From: Saccharophagus sp. K07
GTDB lineage: Bacteria; Pseudomonadota; Gammaproteobacteria; Pseudomonadales; Cellvibrionaceae
Direction of reading: 5' to 3'
Assembly (NCBI RefSeq): GCF_014336955.1
Contig: NZ_QRAI01000004.1
Span: forward strand, 248,001 to 312,000
Length of the DNA: 64,000 nt
Of the stretch, positions 8,630 through 18,262 are shown piece by piece. The stretch's first letter is position 1. Each line of letters begins with the position of its first letter. The notes under the pieces were generated by a model. It made no database searches. It was not told the DNA's origin and saw only the letters and a program-made list of their open reading frames with translations. The position numbers and the translations under genes were made by a program.

Positions 8630-10018
8630 GTGGTTGTGCGTGCGTTAAACCTTTTATCTCTGGGGTTGGTGTATTTGTTCTCCAACCATGCCCTGGCCAT
8701 TCCCAGCGTATATCCCACAGGCGTTACGATTTACGATCCGGCAAAAGCCTATAACAGCTATGTGTTGTTCGCCGGGCAGGATCGTAAAACGCATTTGATC
8801 GATCTCAACGGCAATGAGGTTCATCAGTGGAAATACAACGGCTTTCCGCCGGTTTTTATTGATCCGGCAATTAACGGCGGCAAACGCGGGCACGTGCTGG
8901 TGCAAATCGCCGGCGAAACCGGTGGTCGGCAAAACAATTCGGTTCAGTCGATTGGCGAAGTGGATTGGCACGGCAATGTGGTGTGGCAATGGGGCGGCGC
9001 CAGTGTGCAGGACGCCTACAGCGGGGCAGGCACTGCGACAGATGCCAGCGGTTACGGCACCTCCATCCGCCAGCATCACGACTGGCGCCGCTTGCCCAAC
9101 GGGAATACGGTAATTCTGGTGAATTACGTGATTCCAGTAACGGGCTGGAAAGCAGAAAAATTGCTGGAAGACGCCGTTTTTGAAGTGAATCCACAAGGCG
9201 AAGTGGTATGGAAATGGGCCGCCTTTGAACATTTGGATGAATTTGGTTTCAGTCCAAGTGCTTTGCAGTTGCTGAAAGACAGCGTAACCCGCAGCGATCC
9301 GTCGATTCCGTTTGATTATCTGCATTTCAATAATCTGTCTGTGGTCGGTCCCAATAAATGGTTTGATCAGGGCGACCAAAGGTTTCACCCGGATAATTTA
9401 TTGTTCGATTCGCGCGAAGCCAATGTGATTGGCATTATCGACAAAAAGACGGGAAAAATCGTCTGGCGTATAGGGCCGGATTATCCTTCTTCCATCGGTC
9501 AGAATGCGGTGCCGCGCCCGGTCGATCAGATTTCTGGTCAGCATGATGCGCATATCATCGAAAAAGGTTTGCCCGGCGCTGGCAATTTATTGGTATTTGA
9601 TAACCAGGGGCAAGCCGGTTATCCGCCCGCATTTATCGGCACACAACCGCGTTCGCGCGTGTTGGAAATCGATCCCATCAAAAAAGAAATCGTCTGGCAG
9701 TACACGGGCGCTGATTCAGGTCGGCCAGCCTACACGTTTTACAGCTCTTATATCAGCAGCGCACGCCGCTTGCCCAACGGCAATACGCTGATTGCCGAAG
9801 GCATGAACGGCAGAATTTTTCAGGTCACGCCCAAAGGGGAAATCGTCTGGGAATATATCAGCCCCTATTTCCGCGAGCCGCGCCCGGAAGATCCGCAACC
9901 GGTAGTCACCAATACGGTCTATCGCGCCCAGCCAGTACCTTATAACTGGGTACCTGAAGGTACTCCTCGCTCAGAAAAACCGGTGATTCCGGCATTTCGT
10001 CTTCCTGCAAAAAACTGA
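8630..10018 (+). CDS. arylsulfate sulfotransferase family protein
   Basis: A 462-residue exported protein with a signal peptide at 1-23. It shows the six-bladed propeller repeats of the arylsulfotransferase (ASST) family, which in studied members moves sulfate between phenols without PAPS. Typical blade segments recur: [53 protein letters not shown] and [13 protein letters not shown]. Several conserved histidines (QHHDW, QHDAH) fit the active centre. The start is GTG at 8630 with AGGAG at 8618-8622. It lies between a rhodanese-like gene and a sulfatase, which suggests sulfate-ester chemistry in the periplasm. Confidence 0.8.
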   Translation: MVVRALNLLSLGLVYLFSNHALAIPSVYPTGVTIYDPAKAYNSYVLFAGQDRKTHLIDLNGNEVHQWKYNGFPPVFIDPAINGGKRGHVLVQIAGETGGRQNNSVQSIGEVDWHGNVVWQWGGASVQDAYSGAGTATDASGYGTSIRQHHDWRRLPNGNTVILVNYVIPVTGWKAEKLLEDAVFEVNPQGEVVWKWAAFEHLDEFGFSPSALQLLKDSVTRSDPSIPFDYLHFNNLSVVGPNKWFDQGDQRFHPDNLLFDSREANVIGIIDKKTGKIVWRIGPDYPSSIGQNAVPRPVDQISGQHDAHIIEKGLPGAGNLLVFDNQGQAGYPPAFIGTQPRSRVLEIDPIKKEIVWQYTGADSGRPAYTFYSSYISSARRLPNGNTLIAEGMNGRIFQVTPKGEIVWEYISPYFREPRPEDPQPVVTNTVYRAQPVPYNWVPEGTPRSEKPVIPAFRLPAKN

Positions 10019-10064
10019 AATAGCTGTAAAGCTGAAATACTTGAAAAAAAGAAATAGAAATACT

Positions 10065-11476
10065 ATGTCCATTGATAAAAACCGACGCCGTTTATTAACG
10101 CAAATTTCTCTCGCATCTGCCGCCTTCTCTGTAGCTCCGACCGGCATTTTCAATACAGCGCAAGCGCGCAGCAAAAATATCAGCAAGCCCAATATTATTT
10201 TTATTCTTGCCGATGATATGGGTTATGCGGATCTCGGCGTTTGCGGCCAGCGCCATTTCAAAACACCGCATCTGGACAAACTGGCAAAAGAAGGCGTGCG
10301 CTTTACCGATGCCTATTCCAATTCGCCGGTCTGCTCGGCCACGCGTTTTGCCTTGATTACCGGGCGCTATCAGTACCGCCTGCGCGGCGGGTTGGAAGAA
10401 CCTTTGGCGAGCGCCGCTGGCAATCATATAGGTTTGCCGCCGGAGTGCCTTCAATCTTGCGTCTGCAGGGCTATAAAACCGCATTATTTGGCAAATGGCA
10501 TTTGGGTTCGCTGCCGCATTTCGGCCCATTAAAAAGTGGTTACGATGTATTTTTCGGCAATTACGGTGGTGCGCTGGATTATTTCACCCATAAAACCGGC
10601 GTCGGCGAAAGTGCGCCCGATGGTTTGTATGAAGGTGAGGTGCCAGTGGAAAAGGTCGGTTATTACACGGATTTAATTGCCGATCGTGCAGTGGACTATA
10701 TCGGCGCGCAGAAAAAAAACGAACCGTTTTTTCTGTCTCTCCATTTCACTGCTCCTCACTGGCCATGGGAGGGCCCGCACGATGTCGAGGTCGCCAAGCA
10801 AATCAAAACCCTGTTCCACTACGACGGCGGCAGTCTGGAAACCTACGGAAAAATGATGGAGGCGCTGGATTCCGCAGTAGGCCGGGTGCTGCAAAAATTG
10901 CACAAACATGGCCTTGTCGACAATACCTTGGTGATTTTCAGCAGTGATAACGGCGGCGAGCGTTTTTCCGATACCTGGCCGTTTACCGGACAAAAAACCG
11001 AACTGCTGGAAGGCGGCATAAGGGTGCCTACCATTGCCCGCTGGCCGCGCGCCATTAAAGCTGGGCAGGTTTCATCTCAAGTCGCAGTTTCCATGGACTG
11101 GCTGCCAACCCTGGTGGCTGCGGCGGGAGCACAGCCGGATATCCATTATCCGTCTGATGGAGAAAATCTGCTGCCGGTACTTTTTAATGAGCAAAAAACC
11201 ATTCCGCGCACGCTGTTCTGGCGCTATAAATCCCACGGTCAGAGAGCCGTGCGCTCCGGCAACTGGAAATATCTGAAAATCGCCGACAATGAATTTCTCT
11301 TTAATCTCGCCAAAGACCCGCGCGAACGCGCCGATCTCAAGGAAAAAGAACCGCAGATTTTTGCGCAATTGAAAAGTCAGTGGGAAGAATGGAATGCAAC
11401 CATGTTGCCGATTACCGAAGACGTGCGCAGTCATTCAGTGGATGGCAAGGTGCAGGCGGATCGATATGGGGTTTAG
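10065..11476 (+). pseudogene. exported type I sulfatase, frameshifted
   Basis: The N-terminal part has a Tat-like signal ([16 protein letters not shown]), the metal-binding start [15 protein letters not shown] and the formylglycine motif CSATR in [16 protein letters not shown]. The frame then shifts by one base near 10443-10446: GLPPE in the first frame continues as [21 protein letters not shown] in the -1 frame. The second part runs on to the normal C-terminus at 11476. Together they make a full-length alkaline-phosphatase-fold sulfatase of about 470 residues. One missing base explains the break, so it is a recent pseudogene or a sequencing error. ATG 10065 is the preferred start; TTG 10041 is an alternative. 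Confidence 0.8.
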
Positions 11477-11539
11477 CTGCGTTGCTGCCCCTCTCAAACA
11501 ATTCCCGTTATTTGCCATAAACCAACAAAGGATTTTGAT

Positions 11540-12022
11540 ATGAAAAATATCTTTGCTGCTGCGCTATTGGCAGCTGCCTTGTCCAGTACTGCCTTCGCCC
11601 AGATTCCCGTTACCCCAGCGCCGGACCACGCCGCTCTTCTGCACAGTGCAGATCCGAAACTGGCGCACAACAAACGCCTGGTTTATGACTTTTGGCGCGA
11701 GGTTTTTGAGGCGGGCCAACTTGAATTGGCCGAGAAATATATGGCGGAAACCTATATTCAGCACAATCCGAATGTGGCCACCGGCCGCGCGGCGTTTGTG
11801 GAGTTTTTTGGCAAGATCAAAAAGCCAAAACCCATTGAAGACAAGGTTGCCGCTCCCCTGGTTGCGATCACAGCGGATGGCGATCTGGTTATTCTCAGTT
11901 TTGTGCGGGAATACCCGGATCCGAAAGACCCAGCAAAAAAATACACCACCACCTGGTTTGATATGTTCCGCATTGAAAATGGCAAAATTGCCGAACATTG
12001 GGACCCAGCGCTTAAACAATAA
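11540..12022 (+). CDS. exported SnoaL/NTF2-like protein
   Basis: A 160-residue protein with a signal peptide (cleaved after AFA, about residue 20) and a SnoaL-like, NTF2-fold domain. The signature helix-sheet order is visible: VYDFWREVFEAGQLELAEKYM, YIQHNPNVATGRAAFVEFF, and a terminal strand pair ending FRIENGKIAEHWD. Family members bind small molecules or act as cyclases or isomerases in a cone-shaped pocket; the ligand here is unknown. It follows the frameshifted sulfatase by 63 bases and is probably part of the same exported cluster. Confidence 0.75.
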   Translation: MKNIFAAALLAAALSSTAFAQIPVTPAPDHAALLHSADPKLAHNKRLVYDFWREVFEAGQLELAEKYMAETYIQHNPNVATGRAAFVEFFGKIKKPKPIEDKVAAPLVAITADGDLVILSFVREYPDPKDPAKKYTTTWFDMFRIENGKIAEHWDPALKQ

Positions 12023-12309
12023 ACCCCTGCTTGCTCATCTGCTTTATGCCCCTATGAAGCAGAGCTTCTCTTAAAATGCCTTCCAAAATTGGTGCTGTAA
12101 CTTTCGCAGCACCAAAACAAACAACATGTGAATTAATTGAAACAAGGCGTCGTCTTTTTCGCTGGTGACAAATAGCGAAAAATCTCCAACTTGATGATTT
12201 TGCTGCAGAAAAATAAATGGCATAGGTTTTGCGATTGAGCTGTGCCGGCAAGCGATTTTCTCATCATGAATTTCTTTTCATCTCTTTTAGAAAAACTTGG
12301 AGAAAAATT

Positions 12310-14136
12310 ATGTCGATCATTGTTTCTGAAAATATTGATAAACCCGTAGAAAAATCAGCCGAGCAATCCGCTGGTGTCAATCGCCGCGCAGTACTGGGCA
12401 AGGCCGGGATATTGACCGCTGCCGGTCTTGCGTCACCTCTGTTGAGCAAATCGGCGGGTGCGCACGCGCCGGACGATCACGATCACCCGGGCAAGGATCA
12501 TGCGCATGCAAATCATGATGATCAATATGGAACGCTGCACACCAAAACCCTCGCCAAAAAATCCTACAAAGCTCGCATCGATTCTGCATCCAAACAATAC
12601 GCGAACGATATTCCCCCGCACCCCAACAATGGTGACGAGGCGCGTTACCCCAATAAAATTGGCACCGCGACCAAAGGGCTAAAACACGATGCGAATGGGC
12701 ATGTCGATCCGGAATCCTATGCGTCTTTGTTGAAAGCATTGCGCTCGCGCAAACATGAGGATTTTGAAAAAGTGATTTTGGGCGGCACGCGTCCGCTCGC
12801 TGATCCACAAGGACCATTGACGACGGCGCTTGTGGGATCGGTCAATACACAATTTGCAATTCCAGTGGCGGAAAAATTGGATAGTGCAGCACTGGCTGCA
12901 GAACATATCGAGATATATTGGCAGGCGCTGCTCCGTGATGTGCCATTCAGTGACTATCACGATAACACCAACAATCCGTTGGTGTGGGCCGCAGTGGATG
13001 AGTTGAACCGCTTGCCGGAATACCGGGGTCCTAAAATTAACGGCAAAGTCACCCCGCAAACACTGTTCCGCAGCACCGCTTTGTATGTGGATTACAAAGC
13101 GGATCGCAAAGGCAGAAAAGGAAAATACGTTGTACCGCCGGAAACCTTAAAAGGGCCTTATATTTCGCAATTTTTATTGCGCCCCGTTCCAGGTTGGGGA
13201 ACTTTTGCTGCACAAGCGCAATTGCGTCCCATACAAACCGCAGGAGAAGCCTTCGGCACAACCTATGAAGAGTGGCTGGCGATTCGCAACGGTATAAGTA
13301 CGGGCAGAACGATCACAACCGAAAATGGCCGCCGTCATGTTATTAATGGCCGCGATCTTGCGTGGGTTGCGCGCAATTCCGGCCCCACTTATTTGCATGC
13401 ATTGCAAATTCTTTTGGCGGCGCCGTCGCCGGATAATCCGCTCGCTGGAGGAATAGGCGCGCCCTTGAATCCCGCCAATCCTTACGTTGGTTTGACAGCT
13501 CAATCAACCGGCTCATCCTTTTCCACCAGCTTTATTCAGGGGTTGGTAGCTCTCGCTGCATCCTTGGCCATTAAAACGTCCTATTACCAAAACTGGTATG
13601 TAGACCGGCGGTTGCGTCCCGAGGATTACGGCGGTTTGGTGCATAAGGTTTTGGCGAATGGTGCGGATTACCCAATTCATCCGGATATTCTCAATTCAGA
13701 TGCAGTTGCCCGAGTGTTCGCAGAATTCGGTAGTTATTTGTTACCACTGGCCAATGATGTGGGCGCACCGACACACCCTGGATATCCCAGTGGCGCTACT
13801 ATTTCCGCAGCTACTCCGGTGACCTTGTTGAAAGCCTGGTTTGACGAAAGTTATGTGATTCCCAATCCGGTGCAAGTCGATCCGACCGATCCAACCCAAT
13901 TGATTCCTTGGGAAGGCGAGCCTTTAACCGTTGGCGGCGAGTTGAATAAATTGGTGAACAATATTGGTTTTGGCCGCAACTTTAATGGTTTTCATACCCG
14001 TGCGGATATTTCCGCATCTCATGCGTTGGGTGAAGCTTTGGCGATCAGTGTATTGCAGGATCATAGATACACCTACAACGAAACCTTTAAAGGATTTTCT
14101 TTTACGCGATTTGATGGATCCAAGGTTACCGTCTGA
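12310..14136 (+). CDS. vanadium haloperoxidase family protein, altered active site
   Basis: A 608-residue exported protein of the vanadium-dependent haloperoxidase/PAP2 group. The start is ATG 12310, with GGAG at 12299-12302. A twin-arginine signal (NRRAVLGKAG) precedes a His-rich stretch. The vanadate pocket is partly kept: Arg436 in RRLRP, Ser494-Gly495 in YPSG, Arg556 and the coordinating His562 in NGFHTRAD. Two residues are not: the family Lys eight before the Arg is Asn428 (QNWYVDRRLRP), and the catalytic His of the PSGH motif is absent (PSGAT). Halide oxidation is therefore doubtful. It closes the exported-enzyme cluster. Confidence 0.8.
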   Translation: MSIIVSENIDKPVEKSAEQSAGVNRRAVLGKAGILTAAGLASPLLSKSAGAHAPDDHDHPGKDHAHANHDDQYGTLHTKTLAKKSYKARIDSASKQYANDIPPHPNNGDEARYPNKIGTATKGLKHDANGHVDPESYASLLKALRSRKHEDFEKVILGGTRPLADPQGPLTTALVGSVNTQFAIPVAEKLDSAALAAEHIEIYWQALLRDVPFSDYHDNTNNPLVWAAVDELNRLPEYRGPKINGKVTPQTLFRSTALYVDYKADRKGRKGKYVVPPETLKGPYISQFLLRPVPGWGTFAAQAQLRPIQTAGEAFGTTYEEWLAIRNGISTGRTITTENGRRHVINGRDLAWVARNSGPTYLHALQILLAAPSPDNPLAGGIGAPLNPANPYVGLTAQSTGSSFSTSFIQGLVALAASLAIKTSYYQNWYVDRRLRPEDYGGLVHKVLANGADYPIHPDILNSDAVARVFAEFGSYLLPLANDVGAPTHPGYPSGATISAATPVTLLKAWFDESYVIPNPVQVDPTDPTQLIPWEGEPLTVGGELNKLVNNIGFGRNFNGFHTRADISASHALGEALAISVLQDHRYTYNETFKGFSFTRFDGSKVTV

Positions 14137-14145
14137 GCGAAAAAT

Positions 14146-14173
14146 AGCTCCTCCCGGGCACAAGGGAGGAGCT
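14146..14173. terminator. bidirectional terminator
   Basis: AGCTCCTCCC at 14146-14155 pairs perfectly with GGGAGGAGCT at 14164-14173 over an 8-base loop. A T-rich run follows on the plus strand (TTTATTTTTT) and TATTTTT follows directly on the minus strand, between two convergent genes. Confidence 0.8.
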
Positions 14174-14179
14174 GAGCAT

Positions 14180-16033
14180 TTATTTTTTGATATAAGTCCT
14201 ACGGTCAAATTCCTCTTCTCCGCCATCCCTGCTAGGAAACCATTGTTCGGTATAAAACCCGGTTAATGGATAATCCATAATGCTTGACGGGTTGCTGTCA
14301 AAAGCTGAATGCCAAAATCCAGATTCGGTGAAAATGCAGCCAGCACCATTTAGTCCCCTGCCACTATAAATTCGCCATGTAACGCGATAACGAATTACCG
14401 CATCACCTTCTCCAGTAAAGTATTCACCGGTTCCGTCCTCATAAACCATTAAGCGATAGGTGGTGGGTTCAATTCCGTAGTTGGTTGTTAAGGTCACGCT
14501 CCATTCACCCAGAACCGCGCTGTAGAACTTCGTACAGTCGACAAAATATGCCAAGGTTCCATCAACGCGGATGCTCAAGTCGTCGTTGGAGGGATCCACC
14601 AGTTTGAAGCTCAGATTCTCAAATCTTTGGTCATTGATTTCCTTGAATTCAAACACCAGACGTATGCCATTTTCTGTGGCGGAGAGCGATCCTTCGGCCG
14701 GGTCGGAATAGATTTCCAGCTGCAGCCCAGGCGGTGACTCTTCTTTTTCAATAGGCGATAGATATTTTTCGATGGATGTCAGCCAGCGCTCCGGCAGTGG
14801 CAATTTGTCCATGATATTCAAAAGTGCCGAATACCAGGATGTCACTTCCTGCTTGAGAAGATCCGGCAAGCTGTAGGTGGTGGTGATGGAAAAATATTTT
14901 GCAATACCATGCTCGAAAGCGAAGGAATTTGCGCTGCTATTAAGCGCGCTGATGTTGTTGGCTTTGAGGCTCTGAGAGGATATTCCGATGGTTTCTTTCA
15001 GGCTGCGCTCGATTGGGTCTATACAGGAATCCAGTAATCGGTTGTTGGCCTTGATGGATTTATCCAGTTCCACGAGAAAAATACCTGTGGCTGCACCGAC
15101 AACCAAAATGCCAGGCAATCCTCCCAGCGCTCCGGCGTATCCGCCAATTGCTACCAAGGCGCCGATTTTCCAGGTTCGGATGATGGTTCTTTGTAGTACA
15201 GCAATTCCTTGGTCTATGCACACATCTGTGTCGATACTTAACGGAGACGCATTCAACCATTCTGCTTCTGACAGTGAATAGACGGCCCACTCGCCAGGCA
15301 GACCTGCTGCCAATATTTTGGTATGAGGTTTGGCTTGTGGAACAATGATGCTGTCATCTTCCACAAGGGCGGTTTGCAGCCTGGAAATAATGATCGCCAC
15401 TTGTTGCAGCTCTTCTGCCGATAACTGCTGCAGAGCCTCTTTCGCATCGCTTAATTGCTCCAGTGCGGCGGTAATTGCCGCAGATAACTCTGTATCCTGC
15501 TCATCCGTTATCAGGTTTTCCAACTGTTGACGGATATCCGTTAAGGTTTGATCAATTGCGGTATCGGGATTGGCAATTTCTGTCCACTCCCCAATGGTGA
15601 CATCCGCCGAAGCTTTCTGCCCTGCGATGGTGACTTCCAAACGTGCATTGCCCGGATAAACATTGGGAAGCACAAACGTCAGGTTGCCGTTTGCCAAGGT
15701 CACCAATTGAACGGGGTCGCCGCGCAAAGTGCCGGAAAAAATCGCCCCTTCTCGCAGCTCCACTCCGCTAGCGCTCAACAAAACCACCTCACCCACTTGG
15801 AGATTATTTGGATCGCCCGTTACGAATGTCAAAGTTGGTGCTGTGACAACGCCGGATGAACTTGAAGAAGACGATGTACTGCCAGAAGAGCTGGAAGAGG
15901 ATGGATTGTTAGATGAAGGCGGGTTATTGGAACCACCCTTATCTGAACCACCACCGTCACATGCTTGCAAAATAAGAACGGAAGTTAATAAAAGGCTGAG
16001 CAGACGTGCCAGCGCAAGTCGGAAGGAAAACAC
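14180..16033 (-). CDS. poly-serine lipoprotein of unknown function
   Basis: A 617-residue protein with a lipoprotein signal (LQAC, Cys25), a Ser/Asn/Pro-rich linker at about 30-62 and an IPT/TIG-like beta region at about 65-150 (TLTFVTGDPNNLQVGEVVLLSA). A helical segment spans 160-225. A Gly-rich hydrophobic stretch around 290-320 (VAIGGYAGALGGLPGILVVG) could insert in a membrane. A C-terminal beta region holds several cysteines. The start is GTG 16033 with AAGGAG upstream. I do not recognise the family; an outer-membrane lipoprotein is inferred from the signal and linker. Confidence 0.6.
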   Translation of the reverse strand: MFSFRLALARLLSLLLTSVLILQACDGGGSDKGGSNNPPSSNNPSSSSSSGSTSSSSSSSGVVTAPTLTFVTGDPNNLQVGEVVLLSASGVELREGAIFSGTLRGDPVQLVTLANGNLTFVLPNVYPGNARLEVTIAGQKASADVTIGEWTEIANPDTAIDQTLTDIRQQLENLITDEQDTELSAAITAALEQLSDAKEALQQLSAEELQQVAIIISRLQTALVEDDSIIVPQAKPHTKILAAGLPGEWAVYSLSEAEWLNASPLSIDTDVCIDQGIAVLQRTIIRTWKIGALVAIGGYAGALGGLPGILVVGAATGIFLVELDKSIKANNRLLDSCIDPIERSLKETIGISSQSLKANNISALNSSANSFAFEHGIAKYFSITTTYSLPDLLKQEVTSWYSALLNIMDKLPLPERWLTSIEKYLSPIEKEESPPGLQLEIYSDPAEGSLSATENGIRLVFEFKEINDQRFENLSFKLVDPSNDDLSIRVDGTLAYFVDCTKFYSAVLGEWSVTLTTNYGIEPTTYRLMVYEDGTGEYFTGEGDAVIRYRVTWRIYSGRGLNGAGCIFTESGFWHSAFDSNPSSIMDYPLTGFYTEQWFPSRDGGEEEFDRRTYIKK

Positions 16034-16366
16034 GGTCGATACTCCTTATTTATTGCTATTTTATCAGCGCATATGTGAAGCGAATGCTCGCTCGCGCGGA
16101 ACGGGGGAATGTCGTCCGTGAGTATGAGCCACTTGCTGATTGCTCCTGCCAAGTGCACATTTTCAAGAATAGAACATCCAGCCGTCGCAATAAAAATATC
16201 ACGACAAGCGTTTGCGCCAGGATTTTTAATAACGGTATTTTTATTTGAATCTGCCTTTTATTACTTTTTAGCTGTATCGTTTCGTATGTGTGCGCTCACT
16301 AAAAGTCTTTTGAAATCCTTTTGTCCGAAAGATAATGCAGGTTTTTGAAGCAGGACTCTTCCGGAT

Positions 16367-17380
16367 ATGCAGAAGTCGTTGTTTGGCGAAGCGGGCGCGG
16401 GGCACTCATCGTCGAAATCCAGCAAACATGTGGGTGTGGCCAGTGCTGATCCCGCATTATCCGAGCTGGCACAATCCCTATCGCCCAATATCCGTCTTGG
16501 CACATCGTCCTGGAGTTTTCCCGGGTGGAAGGGGTTGGTGTGGGATGAGGAGTACACAGAGACGACTCTGTCCCGTTACGGTTTAAAGGCCTATTCACAG
16601 CACCCGTTGTTCCGCGCCGTCAGTATCGATCGCGGGTTCTACCGCGCGCTCAATCTGGCGCAGTATGCTGAATATGCCTCACAAGTCAGTGATGATTTTC
16701 GTTTTGTCGTAAAAGCACCGAGCGCTGTTACCGATGCATTGGTGCGCGATGAATCCGGTAGGGGCATGTGCGTCAATCCGGATTTTTTAAATGCACAGGA
16801 AGCCGTGCAGACTTTTGCTATTCCTGCATTGGAAGGGCTCAGGCATAAGTTGGGCGCACTGGTTTTTCAAATCAGTCCTCTGCCGGAAAAATGGTTTGCC
16901 CATATGCCGAAGCTGATTGACCGGCTGCATCTGTTATTGCGCTCACTTCCCGATTTAAAGTCCATTGCGCCGGATGGTGTTGTAGCTGTGGAAGTGCGCG
17001 ATCCGCAGTGGTTGACGAAAGATTTTATCGAGGCTCTGCGCGATGTTCGCGCGACCTATTGTTTGGGCTTGCACGCAAAAATGCCACGCATTGCGGATCA
17101 GTTGCCGATTTTGCGCGCGTTGTGGCCGGGGCCTTTGGTCTGCCGCTGGAATTTAAATCCGCTGCACGGTGCATACGGCTACGAAAATGCGCGGGATTTA
17201 TATTCGCCTTTCGACAAAATGATGGACCCTGATTTGCAAACCCGCGCTGCTCTGGCGCGTGTCATAAAAGGCACAGCAAGTGGTGGTCAGAATGTGTTTG
17301 TTACCGTGAGTAATAAAGCCGAAGGCTGTGCACCTTTGTCGGTTGTTGAACTTGCCAAGGCAGTAAAACAGCTCGCATAA
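16367..17380 (+). CDS. DUF72 (YecE-like) family protein
   Basis: A 337-residue cytoplasmic protein of the DUF72 TIM-barrel family. The hallmark start LGTSSWSFPGWKGLVW is at about 44-59, with the strand motifs FRFVVKAP, LGALVFQISPLPEKW and VAVEVRDPQWL following in order. About 40 residues precede the domain, which is longer than most members, so a later start is possible. The family's biochemical role is unsettled. It sits 23 bases before the next small gene and may be cotranscribed with it. Confidence 0.8.
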   Translation: MQKSLFGEAGAGHSSSKSSKHVGVASADPALSELAQSLSPNIRLGTSSWSFPGWKGLVWDEEYTETTLSRYGLKAYSQHPLFRAVSIDRGFYRALNLAQYAEYASQVSDDFRFVVKAPSAVTDALVRDESGRGMCVNPDFLNAQEAVQTFAIPALEGLRHKLGALVFQISPLPEKWFAHMPKLIDRLHLLLRSLPDLKSIAPDGVVAVEVRDPQWLTKDFIEALRDVRATYCLGLHAKMPRIADQLPILRALWPGPLVCRWNLNPLHGAYGYENARDLYSPFDKMMDPDLQTRAALARVIKGTASGGQNVFVTVSNKAEGCAPLSVVELAKAVKQLA

Positions 17381-17403
17381 ATTTACATCAGGAGGCTTCT
17401 GAT

Positions 17404-17811
17404 ATGTTCGCCATCAAGACGGAAGTGCCCGATATCACCCTGAATGAATATGAATTCCTCAATCAAAAAACCATGTATGGAGGGAAGACCATTGCCGCTG
17501 GCGATATTATTTTTCTGTTCGCCAGCGAAAACGAAGGTGGCAATGGTCTGTTCGCCCGTGCGGTGGTGACATCAGCTGTGCCTACACCCAAGCTGAAAAA
17601 TGTGGAGCGCCAAACGCCGCGTGTCAGCATCAGTGTCAAACGTTTGGCCACAGCAAAACAGCATTTGGGCCGCAAGGAATTGAAACCATTCAACGACTGG
17701 AAGGACGGCAGGCCGGAAACCGAGTTGAATTTCAAGTTTTACCGCCAGGCGACCAATAAAATTGTCGGGCTTACCGATGGGGCGACTAAGTTTCTGGAAA
17801 CATATTTTTAA
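17404..17811 (+). CDS. conserved hypothetical protein, possibly EVE/PUA-like
   Basis: A 135-residue soluble protein. The stretch GGKTIAAGDIIFLFASENEGG followed by LFARAVVTSA resembles the start of small beta-barrel EVE/PUA-type domains, in which a short loop precedes a strand carrying the ligand contact; this is inference from pattern only. AGGAGG at 17390-17395 supports the ATG at 17404. No function is assigned. Confidence 0.55.
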   Translation: MFAIKTEVPDITLNEYEFLNQKTMYGGKTIAAGDIIFLFASENEGGNGLFARAVVTSAVPTPKLKNVERQTPRVSISVKRLATAKQHLGRKELKPFNDWKDGRPETELNFKFYRQATNKIVGLTDGATKFLETYF

Positions 17812-17887
17812 ATGTAAAAGCCGTTGCCTGAGTGCCCGCTTTCATTAGAAGATGCACGGCTGTATTTCTAGTTTTGTCGGGATTTAT

Positions 17888-18262
17888 ATGAGTGTTACCA
17901 AAAACATCAGCATCATCTTGCGCTTGGAAGGTCTTTTGGTGCTGATTTTGAGCTTGCTGGTCTATGCGCAATACGGGTCGGGTTGGACTTTATTTGCAAT
18001 CCTGTTTCTGCTGCCGGATCTTTCACTTTTAGCGTATTTTTCCGGACCGAGAATCGGCGCGGCAGCGTATAACGCTGCGCATTCCTATATTGGAGCTTTG
18101 TTATTGGTGACCTGGGGGTTCCTGTTGGGTGGATCGCTTGCCTTGGCGCTCGGCATTATCTGGGTGGCTCATATAGGTTTTGATCGCGCCATGGGCTACG
18201 GCCTTAAATCGCCGGAAGGTTTTCGGTTTACTCATCTCGGTTTAATTGGACAGTCTCGCTAG
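17888..18262 (+). CDS. DUF4260 membrane protein
   Basis: A 124-residue protein with about four hydrophobic helices and the DUF4260 signature: LRLEGLLVL at the start, LFAILFLLPDLSLLAYFSGP in the middle and WVAHIGFDRAMGYGLK near the end. ATG 17888 matches the family N-terminus better than the upstream start at 17852. Its TAG stop overlaps the GTG start of the following Nudix gene by one base, so the two are coupled. Function unknown. Confidence 0.75.
   Translation: MSVTKNISIILRLEGLLVLILSLLVYAQYGSGWTLFAILFLLPDLSLLAYFSGPRIGAAAYNAAHSYIGALLLVTWGFLLGGSLALALGIIWVAHIGFDRAMGYGLKSPEGFRFTHLGLIGQSR

Noticed and set aside
10435-10450. Programmed ribosomal frameshifting in the sulfatase
   Set aside because: There is no slippery heptamer or downstream structure, and sulfatases are not known to use it; a base loss is simpler.
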